Source: Paucimonas lemoignei
Lineage (GTDB): Bacteria; Pseudomonadota; Gammaproteobacteria; Burkholderiales; Burkholderiaceae_D
NCBI RefSeq assembly: GCF_004342585.1
Contig: NZ_SLZQ01000016.1
Location: 1 to 64,000, forward strand
DNA length: 64,000 nt
Direction of reading: 5' to 3'
Part shown: in pieces, positions 55,941 through 64,000 of the stretch
Position numbering within the stretch: position 1 is the first letter of the stretch
How the letters are laid out: every line of letters begins with the position of its first letter
Notes under the pieces: model-generated
The model's input: only the letters and a program-made list of their open reading frames with translations
What the model was told of the DNA's origin: nothing
Databases searched by the model: none
Made by a program: the position numbers and the translations under genes

Positions 55941-57308
55941 ATGTTCACTAGAGATAAATTGATCGACTTAGGAGCGCGCGCCAAACAATGGTTCGGCGCG
56001 TCGCGCAAGTCGCGCATCGTATCGAGCTCGGCGTTTTTACTCGCCGTGTTCGCTGTTGGCGCTGCCGGGGTTGCGCCGATGGCGCCCGATGCCGCCGACA
56101 TTCCCGTCAAATCCATTGCGCTCGATCTGGAATTGCCTGATTTGCAAAGCCAGATCGCCGCCCAGCTCAACACGCCGGAATTCTACGTACGCGAAGAAAA
56201 GGTCCGCTCCGGCGATACCCTGGCTACGCTTCTCAGGCGCTTGGGCGTCGATGATGCCTCTGCCACGGAATTCATCAAGAATGACCGTACTGCTTACCAG
56301 GTGTTGCAGCTCAGGCCGGGCAAACAAGTGCGTGTCCAGACCAGCCCGGAGGGTGAGCTGCAGTGGTTGCATACGACAATCGGCAATGGCCGTGACAACG
56401 TGACCAACCTGGTGATTCAACGCGACGGCAGCCAGTTCAAGACCTCGCAAGCGCCGGCCGCTCTGGAAAAGCGCGTCGAAATGCGCAGCGGTGATATCCG
56501 TTCCTCGCTGTTTGCGGCCACCGACCAGGCACAGATTCCCGACAATGTCGCCATGCAAATTGTCGACATGTTTTCTACTGATATCGATTTTGCTTCCGAC
56601 TTGCGACGCGGCGATCGCTTCAATGTCGTCTACGAGACTTTCTGGCAGGACGGCGAATACGTCCGTGCCGGTCGCGTATTGGCCGCCGAATTCGTCAATG
56701 CCGGCCGTCCTTACCAGGCGGTGTGGTTCGACGAGCCGGGTAGCCGTCAGGGCGGGGGCTACTATAGCTTCGATGGCAAGTCGCTGAAAAAAGCCTTCCT
56801 CAAGTCGCCGCTGGAATTCTCGCGGATTTCGTCCGGTTTTTCGATGCGCAAGCATCCCATCTCCGGAAAATGGAAAGCGCACAAGGGCGTCGACTTCGCT
56901 GCCGTGACCGGTACGCCGATCCGTGCCGCCGGTGATGGCGTCATCGACTTCGCCGGCGTTCAAGGCGGCTACGGCAATGTCGTGGTGATTAAGCACTGGG
57001 GCAATTACTCAACCGCTTATGCTCACATGAGCCGCGTTGCCAGTGGCATCCGCAAGGGCATGAAAGTCAACCAGGGCGACCTGATCGGCTATGTCGGCAG
57101 CACCGGCTGGTCTACCGGCCCGCATCTGCACTATGAATTCCGCGTCAATAACGTGGCGCGCGATCCGCTCACCATCGACATGCCGACCGCACAGCCTCTG
57201 GCTGGAGCACAATTGCAGCGTTTCCGCGGCGTTGCGGCGGACATGTTGCACCGCTTCGCCTTGCTCAGCCCCCAAGGCTCCAGCACCCAACTCGCGTCTA
57301 GCAAATAA
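55941..57308 (+). CDS. M23-family (LytM) murein endopeptidase, MepM-like
   Basis: Envelope peptidoglycan endopeptidase of 455 aa. A short cytosolic start is followed by one membrane segment at about 30-48, then a LysM/OapA-like domain (VRSGDTLATLLRRLG, then LRPGKQVRVQ) at about 87-130. The M23 catalytic domain is near 295-400: HPISGKWKAHKGVDFAA and GPHLHYEFRVN give the zinc ligands His, Asp and His. It probably cleaves peptide crosslinks during elongation. A terminator follows and abuts anmK. Confidence 0.93.
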   Translation: MFTRDKLIDLGARAKQWFGASRKSRIVSSSAFLLAVFAVGAAGVAPMAPDAADIPVKSIALDLELPDLQSQIAAQLNTPEFYVREEKVRSGDTLATLLRRLGVDDASATEFIKNDRTAYQVLQLRPGKQVRVQTSPEGELQWLHTTIGNGRDNVTNLVIQRDGSQFKTSQAPAALEKRVEMRSGDIRSSLFAATDQAQIPDNVAMQIVDMFSTDIDFASDLRRGDRFNVVYETFWQDGEYVRAGRVLAAEFVNAGRPYQAVWFDEPGSRQGGGYYSFDGKSLKKAFLKSPLEFSRISSGFSMRKHPISGKWKAHKGVDFAAVTGTPIRAAGDGVIDFAGVQGGYGNVVVIKHWGNYSTAYAHMSRVASGIRKGMKVNQGDLIGYVGSTGWSTGPHLHYEFRVNNVARDPLTIDMPTAQPLAGAQLQRFRGVAADMLHRFALLSPQGSSTQLASSK

Positions 57309-57336
57309 TTTTTCCGGCGGGCGCTAGTTCGTATCC

Positions 57337-57385
57337 AACCGTTCGTGAAGGCTTGTAGAATCAAGTCTCCACGAACGGTTTTTTT
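57337..57385 (+). terminator. intrinsic terminator abutting the anmK start codon
   Basis: AACCGTTCGTG (57337-57347) pairs with CACGAACGGTT (57370-57380), followed by an uninterrupted T-tract to 57385. The ATG of anmK begins at 57386. It lies 28 bp after the M23 gene. Stem and tract are of intrinsic-terminator quality, so read-through into anmK should be low. Confidence 0.85.
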
Positions 57386-58558
57386 ATGCCTGCGAACCAG
57401 CCCTCCTCTCCCTTATATATCGGCCTGATGTCCGGCACCAGCCTGGACGGCGTCGATGGCGCCCTTGCCGCGTTACCTGACGACTATGCCGGCGGCGCGG
57501 TGCAGACGCGGGCCAGTGCTTACGTGCCGTTCCCGGACGAGCTGCGCGCTGAAATGATGGCGCTGCAGACTGCCGGCAGCAATGAAATTCATCGTGAAGC
57601 ATTGCTCGCCAACGCCTTGGCCGAGTATTACGCGAGGTGCGTCAAGGACTTGTTGGACCAGGCAGGCCTGGCGCCTGGCCAAGTCACGGCAATCGGCGTG
57701 CATGGGCAAACCATCCGGCATCGCCCGGAACTTGGCTACACGCGTCAAACCAACAATCCCGCCCTGCTTGCCGAATTGAGCGGCATCGATGTGGTTGCCG
57801 ATCTGCGCAGCCGCGATATCGCTGCCGGCGGCCAGGGCGCGCCTTTAGTGCCGGCCTTTCATCAGGCGGTCTTCGCGTCGCCAGATACCGTCCGGGTCGT
57901 TGCCAACATCGGCGGCATCAGCAACATCAGCATCCTGCCGCCGCTGAACGCCGAGACCCAGTCCTCCATGCCAGTTAGCGGCTTCGACACCGGCCCGGGC
58001 AATGTCTTGCTGGATGCCTGGATCAGCCACCATCAGGGCAAGACCTACGACAACAATGGCGACTGGGCCGCCGGCGGCAAGGTGCTGCCCGCGCTGCTGG
58101 AAGCCTTGTGCGACGAAAGCTTCTTCAGTCTGGCGCCGCCCAAGAGCACCGGGCGAGATCTGTTCCACATGGAGTGGTTACGGACGCGACTTGGCCAGGC
58201 AGGCGTGCCTGATAGCCCGTCTCATGCGCGTGATGTGCAAGCCACGCTGGCGGCATTCACCGCCGTTACCCTGGCCGATGCCGTCGCGCGTTATGCGCCG
58301 GATGCCGCCACGGTGCATGTCTGCGGCGGCGGCGCATGCAATGCCTTCCTGATGCAGCAATTGCAAGCCGCGCTCGACGAGCGCCGTCAGGGGATTGCCG
58401 TTCACACCACAGCGGCGCTGGGCATACCGCCGCACCACGTCGAGGCCTTGGCCTTTGCCTGGCTGGCGCATCGTTTCTATGTGCGGCGCCCAGGCAATCT
58501 GCCAGCAGTTACCGGCGCCCGAGGCGACCGTATACTGGGCGCCCTGTATCCTGCCTGA
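57386..58558 (+). CDS. anmK: anhydro-N-acetylmuramic acid kinase
   Basis: Converts recycled 1,6-anhydro-MurNAc into MurNAc 6-phosphate in peptidoglycan recycling. The 390-aa protein has the family loop GLMSGTSLDGVDGAL near residue 13, ANIGGISNIS and GFDTGPGNVLLDAW. Its neighbour is a murein endopeptidase gene, so the two are functionally related. The start codon directly follows a terminator T-tract and has no Shine-Dalgarno, yet no later start preserves the N-terminal loop. Confidence 0.94.
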   Translation: MPANQPSSPLYIGLMSGTSLDGVDGALAALPDDYAGGAVQTRASAYVPFPDELRAEMMALQTAGSNEIHREALLANALAEYYARCVKDLLDQAGLAPGQVTAIGVHGQTIRHRPELGYTRQTNNPALLAELSGIDVVADLRSRDIAAGGQGAPLVPAFHQAVFASPDTVRVVANIGGISNISILPPLNAETQSSMPVSGFDTGPGNVLLDAWISHHQGKTYDNNGDWAAGGKVLPALLEALCDESFFSLAPPKSTGRDLFHMEWLRTRLGQAGVPDSPSHARDVQATLAAFTAVTLADAVARYAPDAATVHVCGGGACNAFLMQQLQAALDERRQGIAVHTTAALGIPPHHVEALAFAWLAHRFYVRRPGNLPAVTGARGDRILGALYPA

Positions 58559-58613
58559 CAGGTCTGGCAATCAGCATTGGCGTCCCGCCGCGACCGACGC
58601 GTTTTGATGCGGG

Positions 58614-58644
58614 AATAAAAAAAGCGCAGCCAATGCTGCGCTTT
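58614..58644 (-). terminator. terminator downstream of erpA
   Basis: On the minus strand AAAGCGCAGC pairs with GCTGCGCTTT around a 4-base loop, then a run of T residues continues to 58617. It lies 18 bp past the erpA stop. The same hairpin may also serve anmK on the plus strand. Confidence 0.88.
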
Positions 58645-58662
58645 GGATAGGCGAGAAACGAC

Positions 58663-59013
58663 TCAGGCGGAGAAAGACGAGCCGCAGCCGCAAGTGGTCG
58701 TGGCGTTCGGATTCTTGATCACGAACTGCGCGCCTTCCAGGTCATCCTTGTAATCGATTTCGGCACCAACCAGGTACTGGTAGCTCATCGAATCGATCAG
58801 CAATTGCACGCCATTCTTGGTCATGGTCGTGTCGTCTTCATTGACGATTTCGTCAAAGGTAAAGCCATACTGGAAGCCGGAGCAACCGCCGCCCTGCACG
58901 AACACGCGCAGTTTCAGGTCGGGATTTCCTTCTTCCTCGATCAATTGAGCAACCTTGGCCGCAGCGCTGTCGGTAAAGATGATCGGTGCGGGCATTTCGG
59001 TTACGGCATTCAT
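58663..59013 (-). CDS. erpA: iron-sulfur cluster insertion protein ErpA
   Basis: A-type carrier of 116 aa that delivers [4Fe-4S] clusters to apo-enzymes, such as those for isoprenoid synthesis. The three conserved cysteines are in [11 protein letters not shown] and [10 protein letters not shown]. The GQYGFxFD-like YGFTFDEI is typical. It lies 58 bp after the bactofilin gene and ends in a strong terminator. Confidence 0.94.
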   Translation of the reverse strand: MNAVTEMPAPIIFTDSAAAKVAQLIEEEGNPDLKLRVFVQGGGCSGFQYGFTFDEIVNEDDTTMTKNGVQLLIDSMSYQYLVGAEIDYKDDLEGAQFVIKNPNATTTCGCGSSFSA

Positions 59014-59071
59014 GGTGTACTCCTACTGAGATTGTTTCGGCAGATGCGCCATTATAACCCGATCTAAATAC

Positions 59072-59479
59072 TCAGGTATTCGACCCGATCAGTTTGGTTG
59101 GAGCCGCCAGTTTCAGCATTGGTTCTTCGGTCTGGTCATGCGTCAACTTGCCGGAAACCAGTGCGCCGCCATGCATTTCCAGTGCCTTGTAATTCACATC
59201 GCCGGTAATACGCGCCTTTGGTTGCAACTCCAGCAATTCGTGGGAATGCACCGGGCCTTTGATCTCGCCATTGACGACGATATGCGCGGCGCGCACTTCG
59301 CCTTCGATCACCGCATGTTCCGAAATCACCAGCATGCTGGCCAAACTCGGATCGGCAATCACATTGCCGCGAACTTGGCCATCAATGCGCAAGCCTCCCT
59401 TGAAATGCAAGTCTCCTTCGATTCTGGTGGACAAACCGATCAGGCTATCGATGGTGCTTTTGCTTTTACTGCCAAACAT
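59072..59479 (-). CDS. bactofilin
   Basis: Polymer-forming cytoskeletal protein of 135 aa. The right-handed beta-helix core (about 17-110) is built from repeats such as RIEGDLHFKGGLRIDGQVRGN and HAVIEGEVRAAHIVVNGEIKG. The termini are short and charged. Bactofilins set cell shape or peptidoglycan sites, sometimes with M23 peptidases, and one such gene lies 1.8 kb away. It sits between DUF6776 and erpA. Confidence 0.92.
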   Translation of the reverse strand: MFGSKSKSTIDSLIGLSTRIEGDLHFKGGLRIDGQVRGNVIADPSLASMLVISEHAVIEGEVRAAHIVVNGEIKGPVHSHELLELQPKARITGDVNYKALEMHGGALVSGKLTHDQTEEPMLKLAAPTKLIGSNT

Positions 59480-59503
59480 GATGGCACTCCTTAGATAATT
59501 TTT

Positions 59504-60265
59504 TTACAGCTTGGCCGACTGTTGCGCGCGCACTTGCCCTTTTTCCAGTATGCGCGCCTGCACGGTTTGCACAGTAGCGCCCTCGGGCAGATTCAGCACG
59601 CCTTCCAGCCTTTGGTAATGCTGGAATGTAAGCTTGAATTTTTCAGTTTCGCCCGATTTATTATCAGGGAAAATCATCATAGCATTTTTCCCTTCGCGCA
59701 CTACGTTCACCGTTAATTGCAAGTTTCCAACAAAATTGCGCTCACCCTTACCGCCTTGCATCACTAGTAAGCGATATTTCAATTGATTTGGCGCAATCAT
59801 TTCTGCTGTCAAGCGACGAATCGCAATGCCGGCGGCGCCCGTACTGGAAGGCAATAAACTTTCGAAAAACGCGAGGTCTTCCTTCAGGCGGGCATTCTCT
59901 GCAATCAGGGTTTTGACTTGCGCGGCCAACTGCTTTTGAGCGGAACGCTCAATCTGCAACTGGCTCTCTGCGGCATCCATACTCCCGGAAAAACGGTCGC
60001 GCTCTGCACTCACCTGCGACAGGCGTTCGCGCAAGCCATCGAGTTCGGCGGGATCAACCGGCATACCGGACTTGGCAAGCTGACGCCCCAGGTCATAGGT
60101 CCCAAGAGCGATCGCCCCTGCCAGACCCAGCACGACTGCCATCAACAACAAACGCAGCGGCCATGGCAGATGATGCCGGATACTGACTTTAGGAGCCGCA
60201 ACGGATAAGCGTCGCTGCCACAGTTTCAGTCGCAACGACGAGCCGAACAATTTTCCTAATGACAT
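59504..60265 (-). CDS. DUF6776-like single-pass membrane protein
   Basis: Protein of 253 aa with a cytosolic N-terminus rich in Arg/Lys, one membrane segment (about 35-56, LPWPLRLLLMAVVLGLAGAI), a coiled coil at about 75-135 and a C-terminal beta domain. The membrane-coiled-coil layout is like that of envelope scaffolds. DUF6776-type proteins of Betaproteobacteria are typically found beside bactofilin and argC genes, as here. Function is unknown. Confidence 0.75.
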   Translation of the reverse strand: MSLGKLFGSSLRLKLWQRRLSVAAPKVSIRHHLPWPLRLLLMAVVLGLAGAIALGTYDLGRQLAKSGMPVDPAELDGLRERLSQVSAERDRFSGSMDAAESQLQIERSAQKQLAAQVKTLIAENARLKEDLAFFESLLPSSTGAAGIAIRRLTAEMIAPNQLKYRLLVMQGGKGERNFVGNLQLTVNVVREGKNAMMIFPDNKSGETEKFKLTFQHYQRLEGVLNLPEGATVQTVQARILEKGQVRAQQSAKL

Positions 60266-60282
60266 ACGAACGATACCGGTAA

Positions 60283-61329
60283 TTACGGTAGAACCGGAAC
60301 GAGACCCAGCCCGGCTTTTTCATCCAGGCCGAACATGATGTTCATGCACTGCACGCCCTGGCCTGCCGCGCCTTTGACGAGATTGTCCTCTACCACCAGG
60401 ATGACCAGCAGATCGCCGCCATCCGGCCGGTGCACGGCAATGCGCAACATGTTGGAGGCGCGGACGGAACGCGTCTCCGGGTGACTGCCGGGCGGCAGCA
60501 CATCGACGAATTTTTCGCCTGCGAAGTGTTGTTCGTACAAGGCCTGGAAATCGATATCGCGCGCTTCCGGCAGGATCGTCGCATACAGCGTGGAATGAAT
60601 CCCGCGGATCATCGGCACCAGATGCGGCACGAAGGTCAGGCCGACTTTACGTCCGCCGGCGATTGCCTGCAGACCTTGTACCGTTTCCGGCAAGTGCCTG
60701 TGCCCCTTGACGCCATAAGCCTTGAAATTGTCCGCAGCTTCAGCCATCAGCGTGTGAACTTCGGCCTTGCGCCCGGCCCCCGAAACACCTGATTTACAGT
60801 CGGCAATCAGTGCCGCTTCATTCACCAGCGGCTTGCCTTGTGCCAGCAAAGGTGCAAAGCCCAGCTGCATGGATGTCGGATAGCAGCCAGGCAAGCCGAT
60901 CAGGCGAGCTTTCTTGATGGCTTCGCGGTTCACTTCCGGCAAACCGTACACCGCTTCCTTGAGCAGATCGGGACAGGCGTGCGGCATGCCATACCATTTT
61001 TCAAATTGCGCCGTATCCTGGATACGGAAGTCCGCCGCCAGGTCGATCACCTTGACGCCGGCCGCCAGCAATTCGGGCGCCTGCGCCATTGCCACACCGT
61101 GAGGCGTGGCAAAGAAAACGACATCGCACTCCGTCAGCTTGGCTTTTTCGGGAGCGGAGAATGCCAGCGATACATGTCCGCGCAAGGAGGGAAACATGTC
61201 GGCAACCGGCAATCCATCTTCCTTCCGAGATGTAATAGCGGCAAGCTCAACTTCCGGATGCACTGCCAGCAAGCGCAATAATTCAACTCCGGTATATCCG
61301 GTACCACCCACAATACCGACTTTAATCAT
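60283..61329 (-). CDS. argC: N-acetyl-gamma-glutamyl-phosphate reductase
   Basis: Third step of arginine synthesis, reducing N-acetylglutamyl phosphate with NADPH. The 348-aa protein has the nucleotide loop [14 protein letters not shown], the catalytic Cys in [12 protein letters not shown] and the His in HRHLPE. The second of two adjacent ATGs (61329) is chosen because GAGG lies 5 bases before it, against 2 for the first. argC is followed by DUF6776, bactofilin and erpA genes. Confidence 0.95.
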   Translation of the reverse strand: MIKVGIVGGTGYTGVELLRLLAVHPEVELAAITSRKEDGLPVADMFPSLRGHVSLAFSAPEKAKLTECDVVFFATPHGVAMAQAPELLAAGVKVIDLAADFRIQDTAQFEKWYGMPHACPDLLKEAVYGLPEVNREAIKKARLIGLPGCYPTSMQLGFAPLLAQGKPLVNEAALIADCKSGVSGAGRKAEVHTLMAEAADNFKAYGVKGHRHLPETVQGLQAIAGGRKVGLTFVPHLVPMIRGIHSTLYATILPEARDIDFQALYEQHFAGEKFVDVLPPGSHPETRSVRASNMLRIAVHRPDGGDLLVILVVEDNLVKGAAGQGVQCMNIMFGLDEKAGLGLVPVLP

Positions 61330-61442
61330 CATTTCCTCACTATTAGATAAGCCAATATTTTACCGGCAGCGGATCCCCGTATTGCTTCTGGGAATCCGTC
61401 ACACCAATTTGGCACAATTCTTAGGCAATTACTTCAAGCCGA

Positions 61443-63674
61443 TCAGTTCCGCTTTCGCACCCAAAATTGATACATGCCCGCAAAAATTTCCGGATTTTCC
61501 TCTTCCACGATATCCCAATTCGGCAGCGAATCGCATGCCGGATTATTCGGGAACCTGGCAAGATAGCGGCCCCTGATCAAAGGATTGGCATATTCAAATC
61601 CCAAAAATTCGAGGCCTAATTCGTCCAGACATTGCTGAATTTCCAGCGGCGAATATACGTGTTCCTGCACATGGAAAATAAGATCGCGGCATGCGCTGGT
61701 ACTGTAAAAATCCGGGCTGATTGAAATATTGCCCACTTCAATCCCGGCTTCGCCTTCCATGACATCACGCCGGAAACGGCTAATCCCTTCACGCGTAGCC
61801 GGATACCCCTTGTCCGCCACCACTTGCCGCAACGCGCTTACCTCGCGGCGTGCACGTCGGCTATACAACCCGATATTCATATAGCCATCCGGTTGCAGCA
61901 AGCCGGTCAACACGCGCCAGCCCGCCATCGGGTCATGCATGTGATGCAATACGCCACTGCACACGATGACATCAAACCGGCGGTCCAGCTTGCCGAGCTC
62001 CAGGATATCGGCATGACGAAAGTCGATGTCGTGAACGCCGAATTCTTTTGTTGCCCGAATAGCATAGGCAAGGCTCGTCTTGCTGATATCCACTGCAAGG
62101 ATATCAGCATGCTGAAAAGACTGGGCAACTTGAAACGCATCGCTGCCAGTGCCGCAACCCGCAATCAAAATGTGCGGCGCTGCCGGCATTTGTTCGGGAA
62201 ATTCATGATACGGCAAGCGCTGACGCAAGGCTTCCCGCAACGATATCCCGGCACGCAGCTTGCCGCGGCGCTTCCAGCGCGGGTAAGGATTCTCTTCATA
62301 CTGCTGCCGTACGGCTTGCGAGACGCTATCCGCAATACCAGTCAGATTGGGAATATCAGCCTTGATGGATTCTTCAGCCAAAGGCTGGCGCAATTGGCGT
62401 TCCAGAAGCGCATCAACATTTGCATCTGACCATTTGAGCACCGATAGTTGCGCGGCAAAAGGATACTTGTATAAAGCTTGATAGCAGCCTAACAAGGCAA
62501 CAAACAGAGCCGGTACCGGCTCCTGCTTGTTTAAGCTTGCGACAACCTTTGCAACCAAGCTTGCCAACTTGGTTTCGTCTTCATTGCTGACAACATAAAT
62601 ATATTCGTTGGCAAAGCACTGTAGAGACAAATGAATTGCGAATCGCTCGATTATCGGCGAGACATGGCCTCCGTCTTCCGTCCCCAAGGCAAGCAAGCCC
62701 TGCCTGAGTACAACCAGCAGTCTTTCCAGCCGATAGTCGGTGACGAGCGTTTGCTCGAGCACAGCCAAGAGCAAAGGCATCGCAAAAATCCGGTCCAGAT
62801 CACCAGTAGTCCAAGTATGCGCAAACTGGCCGATTGCATCGGTCTTCTGATTTGCAACATGCAGCCAGGTTTGTATCTGCGGATCGCGGCAAATTATTGC
62901 GGTAGCAATGCGCTCCAGCTTTTGCGGATCGAGGGATTCTTTGCTAAAAGCTTGTTGAAGCGAACTTTCATCGACAAGGTCCAGGGCCTCTTCGCTGAGC
63001 AACGCCACGATGCCGGCATAAAGATGCCAATTGGCGTCGTCATTCGGTTGAATTTGCAGCAAGCGCTGGCACGTCAACAAGGCTTTCTTGAGTTCTCCAG
63101 CGGATTGAAAAAGCCGGGTGAGCGCCAGTAATGCATCGGGATATTGAGGATTGATTTGCAGGGCATGCTGGAAAGCGCCAATCGCTTCATCCTGGCGTCC
63201 CTGCGCATGCAACGTCAAGCCAAGGTTGTAATGTGCCTGTGCATATTCGGGCTTCATCGATAATGCCCGCCGGTAGCTGGCCTCGGCATTTTCCAATCGA
63301 CCCAATGCCCGCCATGCTTCGCCCAGGTTACTGTGCGCTTCGGCAAAATCAGGCTGCCGAGTTAGTGCCTGTTCGATCAGCTCTACAGCACGGGCATGCC
63401 GACCTGTGTGATGCATCAAGACGCCGAGCAAATGCAGGGCATCGAAATTGTCCGGGCTGAGTGTCAGCGCTTGCTGATACAGAGCCTCGGCTTCTGCGAG
63501 ACGGCCGCCCTGATGATAACCAAGCGCCGCCTGCAATGTCGGATAAATGTCTGCAATCCCGCCATGGGTTATGGGACTGCCAGAGGCAGCCGCCTCATTG
63601 CGTAAAGCGCAGCATTGCTTGTACTTTTTGCCGCTACCACAAGGGCAGGGATCATTGCGGCCGATTCTGTTCAA
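61443..63674 (-). CDS. SEC-C / TPR / SAM-methyltransferase multidomain protein
   Basis: A 743-aa cytosolic protein in three parts. A zinc-binding SEC-C motif, with Cys10, Cys12, Cys21 and Cys22, is at the N-terminus. About five TPR units cover about 45-215 (for example ALHLLGVLMHHTGRHARAVEL and AHYNLGLTLHAQGRQDEAIGAF). A class I methyltransferase lies at about 495-640, with the SAM loop ILIAGCGTGSDAF and VICSGVLHHMHDP. The middle 250 aa are unassigned. The start is TTG at 63674. Target unknown; TPR-methyltransferases often modify proteins or glycans. Confidence 0.8.
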   Translation of the reverse strand: MNRIGRNDPCPCGSGKKYKQCCALRNEAAASGSPITHGGIADIYPTLQAALGYHQGGRLAEAEALYQQALTLSPDNFDALHLLGVLMHHTGRHARAVELIEQALTRQPDFAEAHSNLGEAWRALGRLENAEASYRRALSMKPEYAQAHYNLGLTLHAQGRQDEAIGAFQHALQINPQYPDALLALTRLFQSAGELKKALLTCQRLLQIQPNDDANWHLYAGIVALLSEEALDLVDESSLQQAFSKESLDPQKLERIATAIICRDPQIQTWLHVANQKTDAIGQFAHTWTTGDLDRIFAMPLLLAVLEQTLVTDYRLERLLVVLRQGLLALGTEDGGHVSPIIERFAIHLSLQCFANEYIYVVSNEDETKLASLVAKVVASLNKQEPVPALFVALLGCYQALYKYPFAAQLSVLKWSDANVDALLERQLRQPLAEESIKADIPNLTGIADSVSQAVRQQYEENPYPRWKRRGKLRAGISLREALRQRLPYHEFPEQMPAAPHILIAGCGTGSDAFQVAQSFQHADILAVDISKTSLAYAIRATKEFGVHDIDFRHADILELGKLDRRFDVIVCSGVLHHMHDPMAGWRVLTGLLQPDGYMNIGLYSRRARREVSALRQVVADKGYPATREGISRFRRDVMEGEAGIEVGNISISPDFYSTSACRDLIFHVQEHVYSPLEIQQCLDELGLEFLGFEYANPLIRGRYLARFPNNPACDSLPNWDIVEEENPEIFAGMYQFWVRKRN

Positions 63675-63786
63675 ATCTATTCCAGTGCAGAAGGGAAGCC
63701 ATCCTCTTGCTTCCTAAGGGAGCGACAATAAATTGCTATTGGACATTTATTGTAGCGCATCGTTTATGTTCTTATTTTTGAGATGC

Positions 63787-63815
63787 AAAAAAACGGGCGC
63801 CGAAGCGCCCGTTTT
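63787..63815 (-). terminator. intrinsic terminator of the porin gene
   Basis: AAAACGGGCGC (63790-63800) pairs with GCGCCCGTTTT (63805-63815); on the minus strand a run of seven T residues follows the stem. It lies 45 bp beyond the porin stop. Confidence 0.9.
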
Positions 63816-63860
63816 CATATAGCAAAGCTATTCTGCTTGTCAGGGATAAACCCTAAACAA

Positions 63861-64000
63861 TTAGAAAGTGTGCTTCACGCCCAGTGCGAAGGTCGAAGCG
63901 GTTTCGCCATTCTGGAGACCAGAACCGGTGAAGGAAGTGTTGGCCAGGAACGGCTGGTAAGCACCGTTGGTATCGTTGTCCAGACGGCTGTAGAACACGC
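63861..64000 (-). CDS. outer-membrane porin, C-terminal fragment
   Basis: Only the last 46 codons lie in the window; the gene continues beyond base 64000. The C-terminus ends STFALGVKHTF, a final beta-strand with the terminal Phe required for BAM recognition. VFYSRLDND resembles the penultimate strand of Gram-negative general porins of Burkholderiales. The stop codon is TAA at 63861-63863, and a terminator follows. Confidence 0.85.
   Translation of the reverse strand, partial: VFYSRLDNDTNGAYQPFLANTSFTGSGLQNGETASTFALGVKHTF

Overview
The window is a 64-kb piece of a chromosome from a betaproteobacterium of the order Burkholderiales. Gene content and order (dusB-fis-purH-ruvC, tyrS-dtd, argC to erpA to anmK, polA-DUF2782-thrB, thiC-S-G-D-E, a BPSS1780-type membrane protein) resemble Oxalobacteraceae such as Herminiimonas, Janthinobacterium or Collimonas. 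That placement is an inference from gene content. Most of the DNA is dense housekeeping sequence in short operons, many joined by ATGA stop/start overlaps. No rRNA, tRNA, CRISPR array or insertion sequence was recognised.

Layout. 1-1501: the intI end of a chromosomal integron, with an integrase read on the plus strand and a duplicated attI/promoter unit carrying a LexA box; any cassettes lie to the left of base 1. 1387-3009: yggS-proC. 3114-6110: twitching ATPases pilT and pilU, separated by a tandem repeat, then a glutathione peroxidase. 6191-7870: lrgAB and a cobalamin adenosyltransferase. 8040-11968: xseB-ispA-dxs-folE2. 12170-15478: CHASE2 cyclase, SH3 protein and M48 protease. 15693-21366: Rieske oxygenase, DMT exporter, mercaptopyruvate sulfurtransferase, ZIP transporter with a trypsin-like protease, and a dienelactone hydrolase. 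21472-27360: polA, then a LOG protein, DUF2782, thrB and a membrane protein. 27438-32382: uvrD and a TlpA / transglutaminase / MerT / MerP string. 32553-33728: a promoter, a 33-codon ORF, a hairpin and a DapA-family gene. 33870-36967: a QseBC/PmrAB-type two-component system facing a PepSY-cytochrome b561 pair. 37039-41665: thiamine operon under a TPP riboswitch. 41778-47294: valS and small accessory genes. 47391-53259: ruvB, ruvA, ruvC, purH, fis and dusB, with an unrelated gene between ruvA and ruvC. 53402-61329: tyrS-dtd-phosphatase, M23 peptidase, anmK, erpA, bactofilin and argC. 61443-64000: a SEC-C/TPR/methyltransferase protein and the 3' end of a porin gene.

The most distinctive signals are: (i) the duplicated attI/intI promoter unit with one good and one decayed LexA box; (ii) a TPP riboswitch whose translational switch can be read directly from base pairing; (iii) a metallopeptidase-like gene splitting ruvC from ruvAB; (iv) a merTP pair without merR or merA, beside a TlpA and a transglutaminase gene; (v) a 106-bp palindromic element next to purH; (vi) a promoter-small ORF-hairpin leader before a dapA paralogue. 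None of these was checked by database search.
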